Positions 44,468-52,396 of a stretch of DNA of 64,000 bases are shown here, one piece after another. Under the pieces are notes generated by a model that was not told the origin of the DNA, ran no database searches, and saw nothing but the letters and a program-made list of their open reading frames with translations. A program made the translations under genes and the position numbers. The stretch is from Lentzea terrae (GTDB lineage Bacteria; Actinomycetota; Actinomycetes; Mycobacteriales; Pseudonocardiaceae), in assembly GCF_003265345.1 (NCBI RefSeq), contig NZ_QFWW01000024.1, forward strand, positions 122,679 to 186,678, read 5' to 3'. The stretch's first letter is position 1; every line of letters starts with the position of its first letter.

Positions 44468-47400
44468 ATGGCGACCTCACTGCACCGGCCGGCGAACCCG
44501 GTCCGCTTCGTGACCGCGTCCAGCCTGTTCGACGGCCACGACGCGGCGATCAACATCATGCGGCGGATTCTGCAGGCGCAGGGTGCGGAGGTCATCCACC
44601 TCGGCCACAACCGGTCGGTCGCGGAGGTCGTCAACGCCGCGATCCAGGAGGACGTCCAGGGCGTCGCCATCAGCGCCTACCAGGGTGGGCACGTCGAGTA
44701 CTTCTCGTACCTGGTCGAACTGCTCAACGAGCGCGGTGCGGGGCACATCAGGGTCTACGGCGGCGGTGGCGGCGTCATCGTGCCGGAGGAGATCGAGCTG
44801 CTGCACTCGCGCGGGGTTGCGCGGATCTTCTCGCCGCACGACGGGCAGACGCTCGGCCTCGCGCGCATGATCAACCTGATGATCGAGGAGTGCGACCACG
44901 CGCTCACCGCGCCGTTCAGCCACGACGCACTGCTCACCGGCGCCGACGAGGCCCTTGCGCGGGCGATCACGCACATCGAGGCCGGCACCGCACAGCCCAT
45001 CGACACCACTCGCAAGGTGCCGGTGCTCGGCATCACCGGCACCGGTGGCTCCGGCAAGTCGTCGCTGACGGACGAGCTGGTGCGTCGGTTCCGGCTCGAC
45101 CAGCAGGACAAGCTGCGCATCGCCGTGCTCGCGGTCGACCCGACGCGTCGCCGTGGTGGTGGCGCGTTGCTGGGTGACCGGATCCGGATGAACTGCCTCG
45201 ACGGTGACCGCGTGTTCTTCCGTTCGCTGGCCACGCGCCGTGCGGGCAGTGAGATTCCGGACGGCCTGGAGCAGGCCATCACGGCGTGCAAGGCGTCCGG
45301 TGCGGACCTGGTCATCGTCGAGACGCCCGGTATCGGGCAGGGCGACGCGGCCATCGTGCCGTTCGTGGACTTCTCGCTGTACGTGATGACGCCGGAGTTC
45401 GGCGCCGCGTCGCAGCTCGAGAAGATCGACATGCTCGACTTCGCGGACGCCGTGGCGATCAACAAGTTCGAGCGCCGGGGTGCCGAGGACGCACGCCGTG
45501 ATGTTGCGCGACAGATGGTGCGCAACCGCGAGGCGTTCGGCGCCAAGTGGGAGGACATGCCGGTGTTCGGCACGTCCGCCGCGACGTTCAACGACGACGG
45601 CGTGACCGCTCTGTACCAGTTCCTGCGTGACGGCCTGAAAGAACACGGCCTCCAGACAGAAGATGGCTCTCTCGCGGTCGTCAACGGCAAGACGTCGACG
45701 TCGGCGTCCACGGTCGTGCCTGCCTCCCGCGCGCGGTACCTGTCCGACATCGCCGACACCGTTCGTGGCTACCACCGCAAGACCGACGAGCAGGTCGCGG
45801 CGGTCCGCACGCACACCCAGCTCACCGCGGCGCGGAAGGCTCTCGAAGCGGCGAAGAAGGACGTGCAGGACATCGCCGAGCTCGCGGACCAAGCCGAGCG
45901 CGAGGTCGACCGCGACACGGCCGAGCTGCTGACCGAGTGGCCGAAGACGCGCGAGCAGTACAGCGGCGACGAGCTCGTGTTCAAGGTGCGGGACAAGGAG
46001 ATCCACACCAAGCTGACGCGGGAGACGTTGTCCGGCAACCAGGTCCGCCGGGTCAGCCTGCCGCGCCACGACGACGAGGGCTCGCTGCTGCGGTTCCTGC
46101 GCAAGGAGAACCTGCCGGGCTTCTTCCCGTACACCGCGGGCGTTTTCCCGTTCAAGCGCGAGGGCGAGGACCCGGCGCGCATGTTCGCGGGCGAGGGTGA
46201 CGCGTTCCGCACCAACCGCCGCTTCAAGTACCTGTCGAAGGGCAACCCGGCCACCCGCCTGTCGACCGCGTTCGACTCGGTGACGCTCTACGGCCGCGAC
46301 CCCGACACCCCGCCGGACGTCTACGGCAAGATCGGCACGTCCGGCGTCTCCATCGCGTCGCTGGACGACATGAAGGCGTTGTACGACGGCTTCGACCTCG
46401 TCGCGCCAACGACTTCCGTGTCGATGACGATCAACGGCCCGGCGCCGACGATCCTCGCGTACTTCCTGAACACCGTGATCGACCAGCAGGTCGACAAGTT
46501 CCGCGCCGAGCACGACCGCGAGCCGGACGCCTCCGAGTACGAGCAGCTGCGCAGGTACGCGCTGGCCAACGTCCGCGGCACGGTGCAGGCCGACATCCTC
46601 AAGGAGGACCAGGGCCAGAACACCTGCATCTTCTCCACGGAGTTCTCGCTGCGCATGATGGCGGACATCCAGGAGTGGTTCATCCAGCAGCAGGTGCGCA
46701 ACTTCTACTCGGTGTCGATCTCCGGCTACCACATCGCCGAGGCCGGCGCGAACCCCATCAGCCAGCTCGCCTTCACGCTCGCCAACGGGTTCACCTACGT
46801 CGAGTCGTACCTGGCGCGCGGCATGAACATCGACGACTTCGCGCCGAACCTGTCGTTCTTCTTCTCCAACGGCATGGACGCCGAGTACAGCGTCATCGGC
46901 CGCGTGGCACGCCGGATCTGGGCCGTGGCCATGCGCGACCGCTACGGCGCTCAGGAGCGTTCGCAGAAGTTCAAGTACCACGTGCAGACCTCCGGCCGTT
47001 CGCTGCACGCGCAGGAGATGGACTTCAACGACATCCGCACCACGCTGCAGGCGCTCTGCGCGTTGTACGACAACTGCAACTCCTTGCACACCAACGCATA
47101 CGACGAGGCGATCACCACTCCCACGGAGTCGTCCGTCCGCCGCGCGATGGCCATCCAGATGATCATCAACAAGGAGTGGGGCCTGTCCGCGAACGAGAAC
47201 CCGCTGCAGGGCTCGTTCGTCATCGACGAGCTGACCGACCTGGTCGAAGAGGCCGTGCTGATGGAGTTCGACCGCATCTCCGAACGCGGCGGCGTGCTCG
47301 GCGCGATGGAGACCGGCTACCAGCGCGGCCGCATCCAGGACGAGTCGATGCTCTACGAACAGCGCAAGCACGACGGCTCGCTGCCGTTGATCGGCGTCAA

Positions 47401-47674
47401 CACCTTCCTTCCCGAGGGCGGGGAGCGGGAGATCGTGAAGATCGAGCTCGCCCGCGCCACGGAGGAGGAGAAGTCCTCCCAGGTGGAGCGGACCCGCGCC
47501 TACCAGGCCGCGCACCGCGACGAGGCCCAGAAGGCCCTCGCCCGGCTGCGTGAGGTGGCGCAGACGCACGAGAACGTCTTCGCCGTGCTGATGGACGCCG
47601 CTCGGGTGTGCACGCTGGGGCAGATCACCGAGGCGTTCTTCGAGGTGGGCGGGCAGTACCGCCGCAACATCTGA
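44468..47674 (+). CDS. icmF: Fused isobutyryl-CoA mutase IcmF
   Basis: Adenosylcobalamin-dependent mutase interconverting isobutyryl-CoA and n-butyryl-CoA, 1068 residues, the usual IcmF length. Residues 1-140 are the B12 domain with DGHDAAINIMRR (cobalamin-ligating His24) and the GGGGGVIVP loop. Residues about 165-420 are the MeaB-like G-protein chaperone with P-loop GTGGSGKSS near 191-199 and NKFE as base motif. The rest is the substrate TIM barrel (GKIGTSGVSIASLDDM, AGANPISQLAFTLANGFTYV). Upstream extension to 44126 is rejected because it is out of family and arginine-rich. An inverted repeat precedes the ATG. Confidence 0.95.
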   Translation: MATSLHRPANPVRFVTASSLFDGHDAAINIMRRILQAQGAEVIHLGHNRSVAEVVNAAIQEDVQGVAISAYQGGHVEYFSYLVELLNERGAGHIRVYGGGGGVIVPEEIELLHSRGVARIFSPHDGQTLGLARMINLMIEECDHALTAPFSHDALLTGADEALARAITHIEAGTAQPIDTTRKVPVLGITGTGGSGKSSLTDELVRRFRLDQQDKLRIAVLAVDPTRRRGGGALLGDRIRMNCLDGDRVFFRSLATRRAGSEIPDGLEQAITACKASGADLVIVETPGIGQGDAAIVPFVDFSLYVMTPEFGAASQLEKIDMLDFADAVAINKFERRGAEDARRDVARQMVRNREAFGAKWEDMPVFGTSAATFNDDGVTALYQFLRDGLKEHGLQTEDGSLAVVNGKTSTSASTVVPASRARYLSDIADTVRGYHRKTDEQVAAVRTHTQLTAARKALEAAKKDVQDIAELADQAEREVDRDTAELLTEWPKTREQYSGDELVFKVRDKEIHTKLTRETLSGNQVRRVSLPRHDDEGSLLRFLRKENLPGFFPYTAGVFPFKREGEDPARMFAGEGDAFRTNRRFKYLSKGNPATRLSTAFDSVTLYGRDPDTPPDVYGKIGTSGVSIASLDDMKALYDGFDLVAPTTSVSMTINGPAPTILAYFLNTVIDQQVDKFRAEHDREPDASEYEQLRRYALANVRGTVQADILKEDQGQNTCIFSTEFSLRMMADIQEWFIQQQVRNFYSVSISGYHIAEAGANPISQLAFTLANGFTYVESYLARGMNIDDFAPNLSFFFSNGMDAEYSVIGRVARRIWAVAMRDRYGAQERSQKFKYHVQTSGRSLHAQEMDFNDIRTTLQALCALYDNCNSLHTNAYDEAITTPTESSVRRAMAIQMIINKEWGLSANENPLQGSFVIDELTDLVEEAVLMEFDRISERGGVLGAMETGYQRGRIQDESMLYEQRKHDGSLPLIGVNTFLPEGGEREIVKIELARATEEEKSSQVERTRAYQAAHRDEAQKALARLREVAQTHENVFAVLMDAARVCTLGQITEAFFEVGGQYRRNI

Positions 47675-48355
47675 TCAGACCGCGTAGGGCCGGCCGACGA
47701 TCCACCCGCCGACGTGCTCGGGCAGTTCGTCGGTCGGCACCACCTCGACGTGGTCGCCGACCCGCACCACCCCCGGCTGGACCACCCAGCTGTCCAGGCA
47801 CAGCACCCCGCCGAACTCGTGCCGGATCCTGCGGTGCACGTCCAGGTCCTGTGCCCCGGTGTCGGGATCGATCGTCGTGACCACACACCGGGCGCGCTGC
47901 TTGAACATCCCGATCACCACGTCACCGACCACCAGCGCGTGCCCCGGCCAGCCCTCCTCCGCGCCGGGTTCGACACCACCGATGAGGATGTTGGGCCGCA
48001 ACCGCCGCACGTCGACCCCGGCGGCCTCCACCTGGCCGTCCGTGGCCACGAGGACGTTCAGCACGTCGAAGCGCTCCGGCCCGGTGTAGCGGGTCAGGCG
48101 GCCGCCGTGCGGGAGCACCAGGGCGTGTGCTTCCCAGCTGTCCCAAGGATGTCCGTCCACCAGCGGGCCGTCCGGGCCGGTGGTCGCCGGGATCGTGAGC
48201 AGGCCGTAGCGGGTGCGTCCGGTCAGCACCCCGCGCGGCCCCTGGACGTGCACGAGCCGGTCGCCCGCCACGCCGTCGGAGGTGAACTCGGCTTCCTGGA
48301 GCGGTTCGCCGGCAAGCGACTTCACCGGGTAGCGCCACAGCGCTTCGACGTGCAT
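47675..48355 (-). CDS. MOSC-domain protein (YcbX/mARC-like)
   Basis: Molybdenum-cofactor-binding sulfurase-like protein of 226 residues. The N-terminal MOSC_N strand YPVKSLAGEPLQEAEF is followed by the MOSC domain. The likely cofactor Cys is in KQRARCVVTTIDPDTGAQD near 165-183, and LRPNILIGG and GDVVIGM are conserved. The family reduces N-hydroxylated compounds with electron-transfer partners; here no reductase is adjacent. Its ATG is 5 bases from the stop of the DUF1348 gene upstream, so they form an operon. It abuts icmF end to end (TGATCA). Confidence 0.9.
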   Translation of the reverse strand: MHVEALWRYPVKSLAGEPLQEAEFTSDGVAGDRLVHVQGPRGVLTGRTRYGLLTIPATTGPDGPLVDGHPWDSWEAHALVLPHGGRLTRYTGPERFDVLNVLVATDGQVEAAGVDVRRLRPNILIGGVEPGAEEGWPGHALVVGDVVIGMFKQRARCVVTTIDPDTGAQDLDVHRRIRHEFGGVLCLDSWVVQPGVVRVGDHVEVVPTDELPEHVGGWIVGRPYAV

Positions 48356-48359
48356 CTCG

Positions 48360-48794
48360 TTACTCCGTTGGGATGTCGTAGGTCGAGTCGGGGTCGATGC
48401 GACGCTGGGACTCCGCGATCCGCACGTCGTTGATGCTCGCCTCACGCCGCGACATGAGGCCCGACTCCGCGAACTCCCAGTTCTCGTTGCCGTAGCTGCG
48501 CCACCACTGGCCTTCAGCGTCGTGCCACTCGTACTGGAAGCGCACGGCGATGCGGTTGTCGCCGAACGCCCAGAGCGACTTGCGCAGCACGTACTCGTGC
48601 TCGCGCTCCCACTTGCGGGTGAGGAACCCGACGATCTCCTCGGTGCCCCGGACGAACTCGGACCTGTTGCGCCACACCGAATCCGGGGTGTAGGCGGCGG
48701 CGACGCGCTGCGGGTCGCGGGTGTTCCAGGCGTCCTGGGCGGCCCGCACCTTCAGGCGGGCCGTGTCGGCGTCGAACGGGGGGACGAGGTTCAC
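48360..48794 (-). CDS. DUF1348/NTF2-like protein
   Basis: Small SnoaL/NTF2-like fold protein of 144 residues. The DUF1348 pattern is clear: TPDSVWRNRSEFVRGTEEIV, GFLTRKWERE, LRKSLWAFGDNRIAVRFQYE, WWRSYGNENWEF and RREASINDVRI. Function of the family is unknown; the cavity suggests a small hydrophobic substrate. GTG 48794 has GGAAGGA upstream. It leads the MOSC gene and faces the CGNR regulator across a region with three CGTTAGA half-sites. Confidence 0.9.
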   Translation of the reverse strand: MNLVPPFDADTARLKVRAAQDAWNTRDPQRVAAAYTPDSVWRNRSEFVRGTEEIVGFLTRKWEREHEYVLRKSLWAFGDNRIAVRFQYEWHDAEGQWWRSYGNENWEFAESGLMSRREASINDVRIAESQRRIDPDSTYDIPTE

Positions 48795-48829
48795 GGGCAG
48801 TCCTTCCAATGGTTGGGTGGCGCTGCAAA

Positions 48830-48875
48830 CGTTAGAACGAGTGTCTAACGGATGCAAGTGTGTGTTACCGTTAGA
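48830..48875. promoter_or_regulatory. Operator with three CGTTAGA half-sites
   Basis: CGTTAGA (48830-48836) and TCTAACG (48844-48850) form an inverted pair with a 7-base spacer; a third CGTTAGA (48869-48875) ends one base before the regulator's GTG. The set lies between the DUF1348/MOSC operon and the CGNR regulator and probably controls both. Confidence 0.6.
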
Positions 48876-48876
48876 C

Positions 48877-49440
48877 GTGCTGACGCCCGACGAGCCCCGT
48901 CCGGTCCTGCTGATGAACACCGTCTGGGCCAACCGGTCGCAGATCCACGACGACCTGACCACGGTCAGTGGGCTCCGCGACTTCCTCGGCGTGCCGGCCG
49001 ATCAGGGCGACCTCGAGGCCTTTCGCGCGCTGCGCCAGGCCCTCAGAGACCTGGCCGGGGTGCTCACCGAAGACACGCGTGCGGTCGCGCAAAATCGTGA
49101 CCTGGAGCGTGCGGCGGCCGAGGTCAACCGTGCGGCGCGCAGTGCGCGGCAGTGGCCGCAGCTGGCCGTGCGGGACGGGGAACTGTTGCGGGACAACGAA
49201 AGTGAGGGACCGCTCGCGGTTCAGGCACTCGCCTCGATCGCCGCGGAGGCCGTGGAGCTGTTCACCGGCGAGAACCGCGTGCTGTTGCGCGCCTGTTATG
49301 CACCGGGCTGCGTGCTGTACTTCGTGAAGGACCACCCGCGCCGCGAATGGTGCTCGCCAGGTTGCGGCAACAGGGTCCGCGCGGCCCGACACTACCGGCG
49401 CAATCGGGGTGAATCGCCTGGTCCGAACGGGTTTTCCTGA
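48877..49440 (+). CDS. ABATE/CGNR zinc-finger transcriptional regulator
   Basis: Regulator of 187 residues. The N-terminal ABATE domain (VLLMNTVWANRSQIHDDL, ALRQALRDLAGVL) precedes a CGNR zinc finger: RACYAPGCVLYFVKD, REWCSPGCGNRVRAARHYRR, with four cysteines in CxxxxC and CxxxC pairs. CGNR proteins are presumed DNA-binding regulators. GTG 48877 is chosen; an in-frame GTG at 48862 would add a TTA codon and remove the third half-site from the promoter. No Shine-Dalgarno sequence, so a leaderless mRNA is likely. It probably controls the divergent DUF1348/MOSC genes. Confidence 0.87.
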   Translation: MLTPDEPRPVLLMNTVWANRSQIHDDLTTVSGLRDFLGVPADQGDLEAFRALRQALRDLAGVLTEDTRAVAQNRDLERAAAEVNRAARSARQWPQLAVRDGELLRDNESEGPLAVQALASIAAEAVELFTGENRVLLRACYAPGCVLYFVKDHPRREWCSPGCGNRVRAARHYRRNRGESPGPNGFS

Positions 49441-49524
49441 TCGCCAGGGCTAACCATGAGCCGTCCGCGTTCCGATAACCGGAGAACAGTAGGGCGCGCT
49501 TTTTGTGTGTGGTGGTGATCCGCG

Positions 49525-50682
49525 ATGTCCCGAGAATCCGTGCCAGGCCACGACATCAGCTATCACCTCGTCTGCTTCGACGAGACCGGCAACGAGCGGG
49601 GGCGCGAGAGCGCGGACGTCCTGTACGACGCCCGCCGCGGTGTCACCGACGTGTTCTTCTTCATCCACGGGTGGAACGGCGACGTGCCCGCCGCCCGTCA
49701 GCAGTACGGGCAGTGGGTCAGGACGATGGCCGACTGCCGAGCCGAACGCGAGGCGGCGCACCGGCTTCCCGGCGGCTTCAAGGCGTTGCTGATCGGCCTG
49801 CACTGGCCGTCGAAGGCCTGGGGCGACGAGGACGTGCGGTCCGACGAGTTCATCAAGGCACAGGCCCAGCGCCTCGGCGGAGGCGCCGGCCGCACCGCCG
49901 CGGTGCGCACGATCGTGCAGGCCGCGCGCGAACACCCGTGCCGGATGTCGGCCGCGGTCAAGCAGGCCTACGACTACCTGGAGAGCTCGGTCCCCGACCT
50001 GCCGGGCGAGGACGGCATGCCGTTCGACGCCGAGCAGCTCTACCGGGCGTGCCTGGAAGACCCGGCACTGGGCGGAATCCTGTCGCCGTTGCGAATCCTG
50101 ACGTTCTGGAAGATGAAGCGCCGCGCCAAGGTGTTCGGCGAGAGCGGCGCCGCGCGCATCGCCCGTGACGTGGCCCAGGCCGCACCTGCCGCGCGCATCC
50201 ACCTGATGGGCCACAGCTTCGGCTGCATCACGGCGACCGCGATGGCGAACGTCGTGCCGGCCGCGACGCTGACCCTGGTGCAGGGCGCGATGTCGCTGTG
50301 GTCGTTCGCGGAACGGCTGCCCGGCGAACCGGGCTCCGGCTACTTCCGCGGCGTGCTCGGCCGCGTACCGGGCCCGATCATCGTCACCACGTCCGCGCAC
50401 GACCACGCGATCGGCCGGTTCTACCCGCTGGCCGCGCGGTCCGGTCGTCAGGTCGACCTGGACGAGTACCCGAAGTACGGCGGCATCGGCTCGCACGGCG
50501 TGCAGGGCACCTATGTGCACGGGCACAACATCGGATCTCCCGGCGAGCTGTTGCGGGGTCAGGTGCACAACGTCGACTGCACGTCGGTGATCCGGCGGAT
50601 CGACGGAATCGCCGGTGCGCACAACGACATCTGCCACCCGGAACTGGCTCGACTGCTGTGGAAGGCGGTGCTCGCGACGTGA
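49525..50682 (+). CDS. Alpha/beta-hydrolase (lipase-like) protein
   Basis: Protein of 385 residues with lipase features: FFFIHGWNGDVPAARQQYG near 44-62 as the oxyanion strand and loop, and nucleophile elbow MGHSFGCITATAMAN with Ser near residue 232. A catalytic Asp and His are plausible in TSAHDHAIGRF and near YVHGHNIGS. No signal peptide, so it is probably cytosolic. An insert between strands (about 90-215) is helical. Substrate unknown. A very strong hairpin follows the stop. Confidence 0.8.
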   Translation: MSRESVPGHDISYHLVCFDETGNERGRESADVLYDARRGVTDVFFFIHGWNGDVPAARQQYGQWVRTMADCRAEREAAHRLPGGFKALLIGLHWPSKAWGDEDVRSDEFIKAQAQRLGGGAGRTAAVRTIVQAAREHPCRMSAAVKQAYDYLESSVPDLPGEDGMPFDAEQLYRACLEDPALGGILSPLRILTFWKMKRRAKVFGESGAARIARDVAQAAPAARIHLMGHSFGCITATAMANVVPAATLTLVQGAMSLWSFAERLPGEPGSGYFRGVLGRVPGPIIVTTSAHDHAIGRFYPLAARSGRQVDLDEYPKYGGIGSHGVQGTYVHGHNIGSPGELLRGQVHNVDCTSVIRRIDGIAGAHNDICHPELARLLWKAVLAT

Positions 50683-50693
50683 CCACAATCCTC

Positions 50694-50752
50694 GCCGGTC
50701 TCCTTCACGCCCAGCAGTGCGATGCACCCGCCTGGGCGTGAAGGAGGCCGGC
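50694..50752 (+). terminator. Strong 21-bp hairpin terminator
   Basis: Arms 50694-50714 and 50732-50752 pair at 20 of 21 positions, the exception being a G-U-type pair. The core is CTCCTTCACGCCCAG, with a 17-base loop. It starts 12 bases after the hydrolase stop. Confidence 0.85.
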
Positions 50753-50892
50753 AAGGGTTAGTGATCACGCCGCGGCCCGATAGGGTTTGTCCGTTTTCAG
50801 AAACACGCCTTGCCGTTGACTGCTCCGATGACCCGGTTCTACGGTGGTCGCACCGTCGCTGCCGAAAACCTCGGAGCCGAGGACGGTAAGAG

Positions 50893-51582
50893 ATGTTTCG
50901 TCGTCCATTGTGGATAGTCGCTGCCTTCGTGCTGGCGCTCGTCGCGGGCATGACCCCGGCGCGGGCCGCAGATCCCGTGCTGGTGCCCATCTTCGACGGC
51001 AAGACGCTCGACGGGTGGACCGCGCACGCGAAGGGCGCGTTCGTGGTGAAGAACGGCGCGATCCACAGCCAGAAAGACGCCTCGCGCGGCTGGATCTACT
51101 ACAACAAGCAGCAGTACAAGAGTTTCCGCTGGATCTTCAAGCTGCGCCAGGTCTCCGGCAACCACAAGCCGACCGTGCTGATCTGGGGCAAGATCCAGAC
51201 GCCGCCGCTGAACGGCCTCGGCGCCATCCAGTTCCAGCCACCGAACGGCGGCGCGTGGGACTACCGGCCCGGCCACAACAACGGCGGCAAGGGACTCTTC
51301 ACGAAGTACCCGCACCCGAACTGGGACGTGAAGAAGTGGGCGCAGTGCGAGATCCTCGCCAACGGTGAGACCGGCATCGCGCGCATGGCCTGCTGCCCGT
51401 TGCCCGACGGCGCGACCAAGTGCAAGGCACAGGAAGTCCTGAAGTTCGAGGACAAGAAGGAACCCGCCGGCCGCGAGGCGCCGCTCGCGATCCAGATCCA
51501 CAACAAGGGCATCGAGGACGAGTACAAGGACCTCGTGGTCGAGTCGCCAGTCGCGGACCCGACGAAGTTCATCACCACCTAG
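50893..51582 (+). CDS. Secreted DUF1080 (3-keto-disaccharide hydrolase-like) protein
   Basis: Exported protein of 229 residues; the signal peptide MFRRPLWIVAAFVLALVAG ends near ARAAD. The mature part is a DUF1080 jelly-roll: PIFDGKTLDGWTAHAKGAFV, VKNGAIHSQ, SFRWIFKLRQVSGNHKP and GLGAIQFQPPNGGAWDYRPG. The family binds or hydrolyses 3-keto-glycosides. Internal Cys-Cys (ACCPLPDGATKC) may form a disulfide. It stands alone between two non-coding gaps with its own promoter region. Confidence 0.87.
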   Translation: MFRRPLWIVAAFVLALVAGMTPARAADPVLVPIFDGKTLDGWTAHAKGAFVVKNGAIHSQKDASRGWIYYNKQQYKSFRWIFKLRQVSGNHKPTVLIWGKIQTPPLNGLGAIQFQPPNGGAWDYRPGHNNGGKGLFTKYPHPNWDVKKWAQCEILANGETGIARMACCPLPDGATKCKAQEVLKFEDKKEPAGREAPLAIQIHNKGIEDEYKDLVVESPVADPTKFITT

Positions 51583-51648
51583 TGGTGCGCCGGGCCCGTC
51601 CCGCGCCGCGTGTCAGCTGACCCCCGCGCGACGTGGGACGGACCCGGT

Positions 51649-52299
51649 CTACCCCGCACCCAGCCGCAGGACCATCTGCGGCACCAGCGTGTTGCCGAGG
51701 CACGGGCGCAGGTCCGCGCGCAACGCGGACAGGCTGATCGGGTCCAGTGCGGGGCGGACGGCGATCCCGACCGTCCCCGCCGTGAGAACGACGCGCTGCA
51801 TCGCTTGCCCCGCACGGATTTCCGCCGCGGCCCCCTGGTTGAACATGCACAGCACCAGCTCGGTGCCGCCCTTCACGTGCAGCCACGCGCGTTCCACTTC
51901 GGCCGCACGGGACAGCAACCCGCGCCACGAGGCCAGTTCGGGGAACGTCGTCCACGTGCGACGGTTCGTGCGCAACGCGTGCAGCAACGCCAGCACGTCC
52001 GGGTTCGGCTCCTGGTAACCACCGAGCCGCACCGCCGCGGCCGCGTCGTTGGCGCTCGGGCCGGGGAGTAACGTCACCAGTGGACGGATGCCGTGTCCCT
52101 GCAACGCCAGCCGCACGTTGAGCAGCGCGACACCGCAGGCGATCCGCAGCTCCCTGCTGTGCGGGGTGGTGGTGTGCAGCTCGATCTGTTCGGGACGCAC
52201 CTCGAAGCGCACGCCGGGCGCCGAGGCTCTCGCGAGCGCAACGACGCCGCGCACGTCCTCACTCGCGAGTCCGAGTGCGTCCGGCACGGCGATGGTCAT
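51649..52299 (-). CDS. Shortened Acg-like nitroreductase-family protein
   Basis: Protein of 216 residues with scattered similarity to the Acg/Rv3131 nitroreductase-like family: FEVRPEQIELHTTTPHSREL, IACGVALLNVRLALQGHGIR, LHALRTNRRTW, and the ending AMQRVVLTAGTVG to LVPQMVLRLGAG. Family members have about 330 residues; here the N-terminal flavin-binding Asn-Gln-Pro-Trp-Arg segment is missing and the centre is shortened. It may be a remnant or a flavin-free relative. Acg genes belong to DosR regulons, and a DosS-like gene starts 97 bases away on the other strand, supporting the identification. Confidence 0.68.
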   Translation of the reverse strand: MTIAVPDALGLASEDVRGVVALARASAPGVRFEVRPEQIELHTTTPHSRELRIACGVALLNVRLALQGHGIRPLVTLLPGPSANDAAAAVRLGGYQEPNPDVLALLHALRTNRRTWTTFPELASWRGLLSRAAEVERAWLHVKGGTELVLCMFNQGAAAEIRAGQAMQRVVLTAGTVGIAVRPALDPISLSALRADLRPCLGNTLVPQMVLRLGAG

Positions 52300-52342
52300 G
52301 CTCACACTCTCAGGCTGGCGGCGGCGGGCGGCCACGGTCGAA

Positions 52343-52362
52343 GGTCCTCACTTGGTAGGGCC
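52343..52362. promoter_or_regulatory. Imperfect palindrome, candidate DosR-type box
   Basis: GGTCCTCACTTGGTAGGGCC has GGTCCT and AGGGCC as inverted ends with one mismatch, in the gap between the Acg-like gene and the DosS-like gene. Known DosR boxes have GGGAC...GTCCC-like halves; agreement here is only partial. Position is the main support. Confidence 0.3.
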
Positions 52363-52396
52363 GTGCGTTGGGCGAAAGTATGCGAACCTAATCGGC

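Noticed and set aside
44477..47569. 1030-residue open frame antisense to icmF
   Set aside because: Rich in Arg, Val, His and Asp with no family features; it is the mirror of GC-rich codons on the other strand, where icmF is certain.
48862..48876. Earlier GTG start for the CGNR regulator that would include TTA codons
   Set aside because: It would move the third CGTTAGA half-site into the coding region, and the family start fits GTG 48877 better; not enough to claim bldA-type control.
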